Source: an uncultured Ruminococcus sp. (GTDB lineage Bacteria; Bacillota; Clostridia; Oscillospirales; Ruminococcaceae). From it: a DNA stretch of 15,282 nucleotides. This document shows, piece by piece, positions 13,820 to 15,282 of the stretch (position 1 is the stretch's first letter; each line of letters starts with the position of its first letter). The DNA is taken from NCBI GenBank assembly GCA_947175005.1, contig CAMWLD010000020.1, forward strand, positions 1 to 15,282, given 5' to 3'. The notes under the pieces were generated by a model that ran no database searches, was not told where the DNA came from, and saw only the letters and a program-made list of their open reading frames with translations. Position numbers and translations under genes: made by a program.

Positions 13820-15282
13820 TCATTCGCTTGCCTTGTTCAGTTTATCCAGCAGGGACTTTTTCGCCTTGAAGTTATCCAGCACGCCTCCTGCCAGCAGATC
13901 CATTCTGTAGGCAATGTACTCGTCATAAAGGGGAGCGTCGAATACATTCTCCTGAACGTACCCGTTAAAGTCGGCTCCGTTCATATTTCCGCTCATAAGA
14001 ATAAGAGTCTGCTCCAGCTTCAGCGCACGGCGCTCCTTTTCGGTAACATTCGCAGAGGAAAGCCTCTTGAGCTTATCCAGCACGGAAATTTTATCCCGCC
14101 TTATGGTGATATTTTCGCTTTCTATCCCCGCAATTTCCCTTATGGGATTGGTGACAAAGATCTCGTCCGCAAAGGGGAAATCCCCCTTGGGCACGTCTGC
14201 CGAAATATACATATCCCTGTCAAGCACGGGATAAATGAGCTCCTCATAAACGGGCGCAAACCAGTAACCTTCATTATCCCTGAATATCAGCGGATATTTG
14301 TAGCAAAGATCGTTGCCGCCAAGAGAGCTGTCGTTGCAGGGGGCTTTCTCGGTGGTGTAGAAGCTGTTGAAGTCCGCAGCGCACTTTGCGGAAACCAGCT
14401 CGTCTATCTTTTCTGCGCTGTAATCGCCCGTGTCGTCTGTATCGCCGTTCAGGAAGAACCTGTTTCCCGCCGAGATCTTCTGATAAAGCTCCTCGGAAAA
14501 CTCCGCCACATTGGTGTATTTCCCGAAAAAGTCCGAGAAGAAGGAGGCGGAAACATCATCGCTGATAAGCTCCACATCGTCCTCCTTGTCCCTGCGGTAA
14601 TGGCCTTTTATGTAGTCGGAAATACGCTCCTTCATCTTTTCCGTTTCCGCGTCCGACAGGGGAGGGAATTCCAGTCTGTCAAAAATTATCGCCATGGTAA
14701 GCTCTGTAGGCACAAAACCGTTCAAATACTTGAATCTGTCATTAGGCAGCAGCAGCGCCATTTTGGGCAGTATCTTCTGCTGTTCGGAAATGGACGTAGG
14801 TATCTTATTTGACATTACTCCCAGATACGCCAGCATTTCCGCATACTTTTTCATTATCTCCGCTTCTTTAAGGTAGTTGAAATAGTACCCGTAAACATAT
14901 CCCTTAAAGAAGTCCTTAACGCTCTTGTAAACCGTGGGGTTACTGTTTATCTCCGCCTTAAAGCCGTCTATAAGGGGCTTTACATTGGTGCAGTCCACCC
15001 TGTCATTGCCGCCGAGAAGCGCCTTTATAATGTCCTCCTGGGATTTATAGAAAAGCCTTCCCAAGCTGTGGCAGCAGCTGTCCTTGTCAGCCTTCACAGC
15101 CCCTGTGCGCTCTTCGTTGAAGGACCATATAAGATACGCTCTGTGCATATTTTTCAATGTCTCTTCCGACTTTTCCGTTAAGTCCTTTTCGTCTATCTTC
15201 CAGTTGGAGGATAAATGCCCCGTGTCGGAAAATTCCTTTAATATAGCCTCTGTCTCTGATACACAGCTGACGCTGCCGACGA
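13820..15282 (-). CDS. Large hypothetical protein, 5' end cut by the window edge
   Basis: The frame is open from the right edge to TGA at 13822-13820, giving at least 486 residues. A shorter form beginning at 15157 would start on a TTG (Leu) inside a continuous frame (E-E-T-L-K-N-M-H-R-A-Y-L), so that is not a real start. The visible protein is soluble, helical and charged, with no signal peptide or membrane helix in this part. It has a Gly/Asp patch (NGDTDDTGDY), paired Cys (D-S-C-C-H-S), and aromatic strands (YWFAPVYEELIYPVL). I do not recognise the family. It is separated from the sigma operon downstream by a terminator. Confidence 0.75.
   Translation of the reverse strand, partial: VGSVSCVSETEAILKEFSDTGHLSSNWKIDEKDLTEKSEETLKNMHRAYLIWSFNEERTGAVKADKDSCCHSLGRLFYKSQEDIIKALLGGNDRVDCTNVKPLIDGFKAEINSNPTVYKSVKDFFKGYVYGYYFNYLKEAEIMKKYAEMLAYLGVMSNKIPTSISEQQKILPKMALLLPNDRFKYLNGFVPTELTMAIIFDRLEFPPLSDAETEKMKERISDYIKGHYRRDKEDDVELISDDVSASFFSDFFGKYTNVAEFSEELYQKISAGNRFFLNGDTDDTGDYSAEKIDELVSAKCAADFNSFYTTEKAPCNDSSLGGNDLCYKYPLIFRDNEGYWFAPVYEELIYPVLDRDMYISADVPKGDFPFADEIFVTNPIREIAGIESENITIRRDKISVLDKLKRLSSANVTEKERRALKLEQTLILMSGNMNGADFNGYVQENVFDAPLYDEYIAYRMDLLAGGVLDNFKAKKSLLDKLNKASE

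Noticed and set aside
13658..14812. 384-codon open frame on the plus strand
   Set aside because: It lies almost wholly antisense to the right-hand minus-strand gene, has no ribosome binding site and reads as low-quality protein. It is a shadow of codon bias, and it also runs through the terminator at 13758-13787.

Overview
The window looks like chromosomal DNA from a low-to-mid GC Gram-positive anaerobe, most likely a Ruminococcus-like member of the Oscillospiraceae. This is inferred from the ribosome binding sites (AAAGGA about 10 nt before the start, or GGAGG), consensus sigma-A promoters with extended -10 boxes, lipoprotein signals ending in ...AC, several small zinc-ribbon membrane proteins, and the type of amylase and WYL regulator present. 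No rRNA, tRNA, CRISPR array, transposase or integrase gene was seen.

Layout. (1) 1-1729, minus strand: three tightly packed AT-rich genes of unknown function behind one good promoter (1780-1809), the last running off the left edge; they resemble an accessory or immunity-type cassette. (2) 1730-2137: a divergent control region with two promoters and an inverted-repeat element. (3) 2138-5109, plus strand: a cytoplasmic GH13 alpha-amylase-family enzyme with a DUF1653-like C-terminal domain, a second inverted-repeat element, a 45-codon ORF, and a WYL-domain transcription regulator ending at a strong terminator. (4) 5259-8024, plus strand: a zinc-ribbon membrane protein with its own promoter, an AI-2E-family membrane protein, and a 221-residue cytoplasmic protein of unknown function with its own promoter. 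(5) 8161-10072, plus strand: a lipoprotein solute-binding protein for amino acids whose two halves are in swapped order (a circular permutation), followed by a second zinc-ribbon membrane protein with a duplicated extracytoplasmic domain. A long perfect hairpin and a terminator separate this from the convergent genes. (6) 13588-10212, minus strand: an ECF-type sigma factor, a translationally coupled single-pass membrane protein that is probably its anti-sigma factor, and a VWA-domain lipoprotein of the YfbK type. (7) 15282-13820, minus strand: the 3' part of a large protein I do not recognise, open to the right edge and followed by a terminator.

How the genes may work together. The sigma, anti-sigma and VWA trio reads as an envelope-signalling unit. 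The amylase may act on imported maltooligosaccharides, with the downstream WYL protein as a possible local regulator, though the spacing and repeat between them make that uncertain. The solute-binding protein has no permease or ATPase gene nearby, so it either serves a transporter encoded elsewhere or does something else. The circularly permuted binding protein is the most unusual thing in the window.
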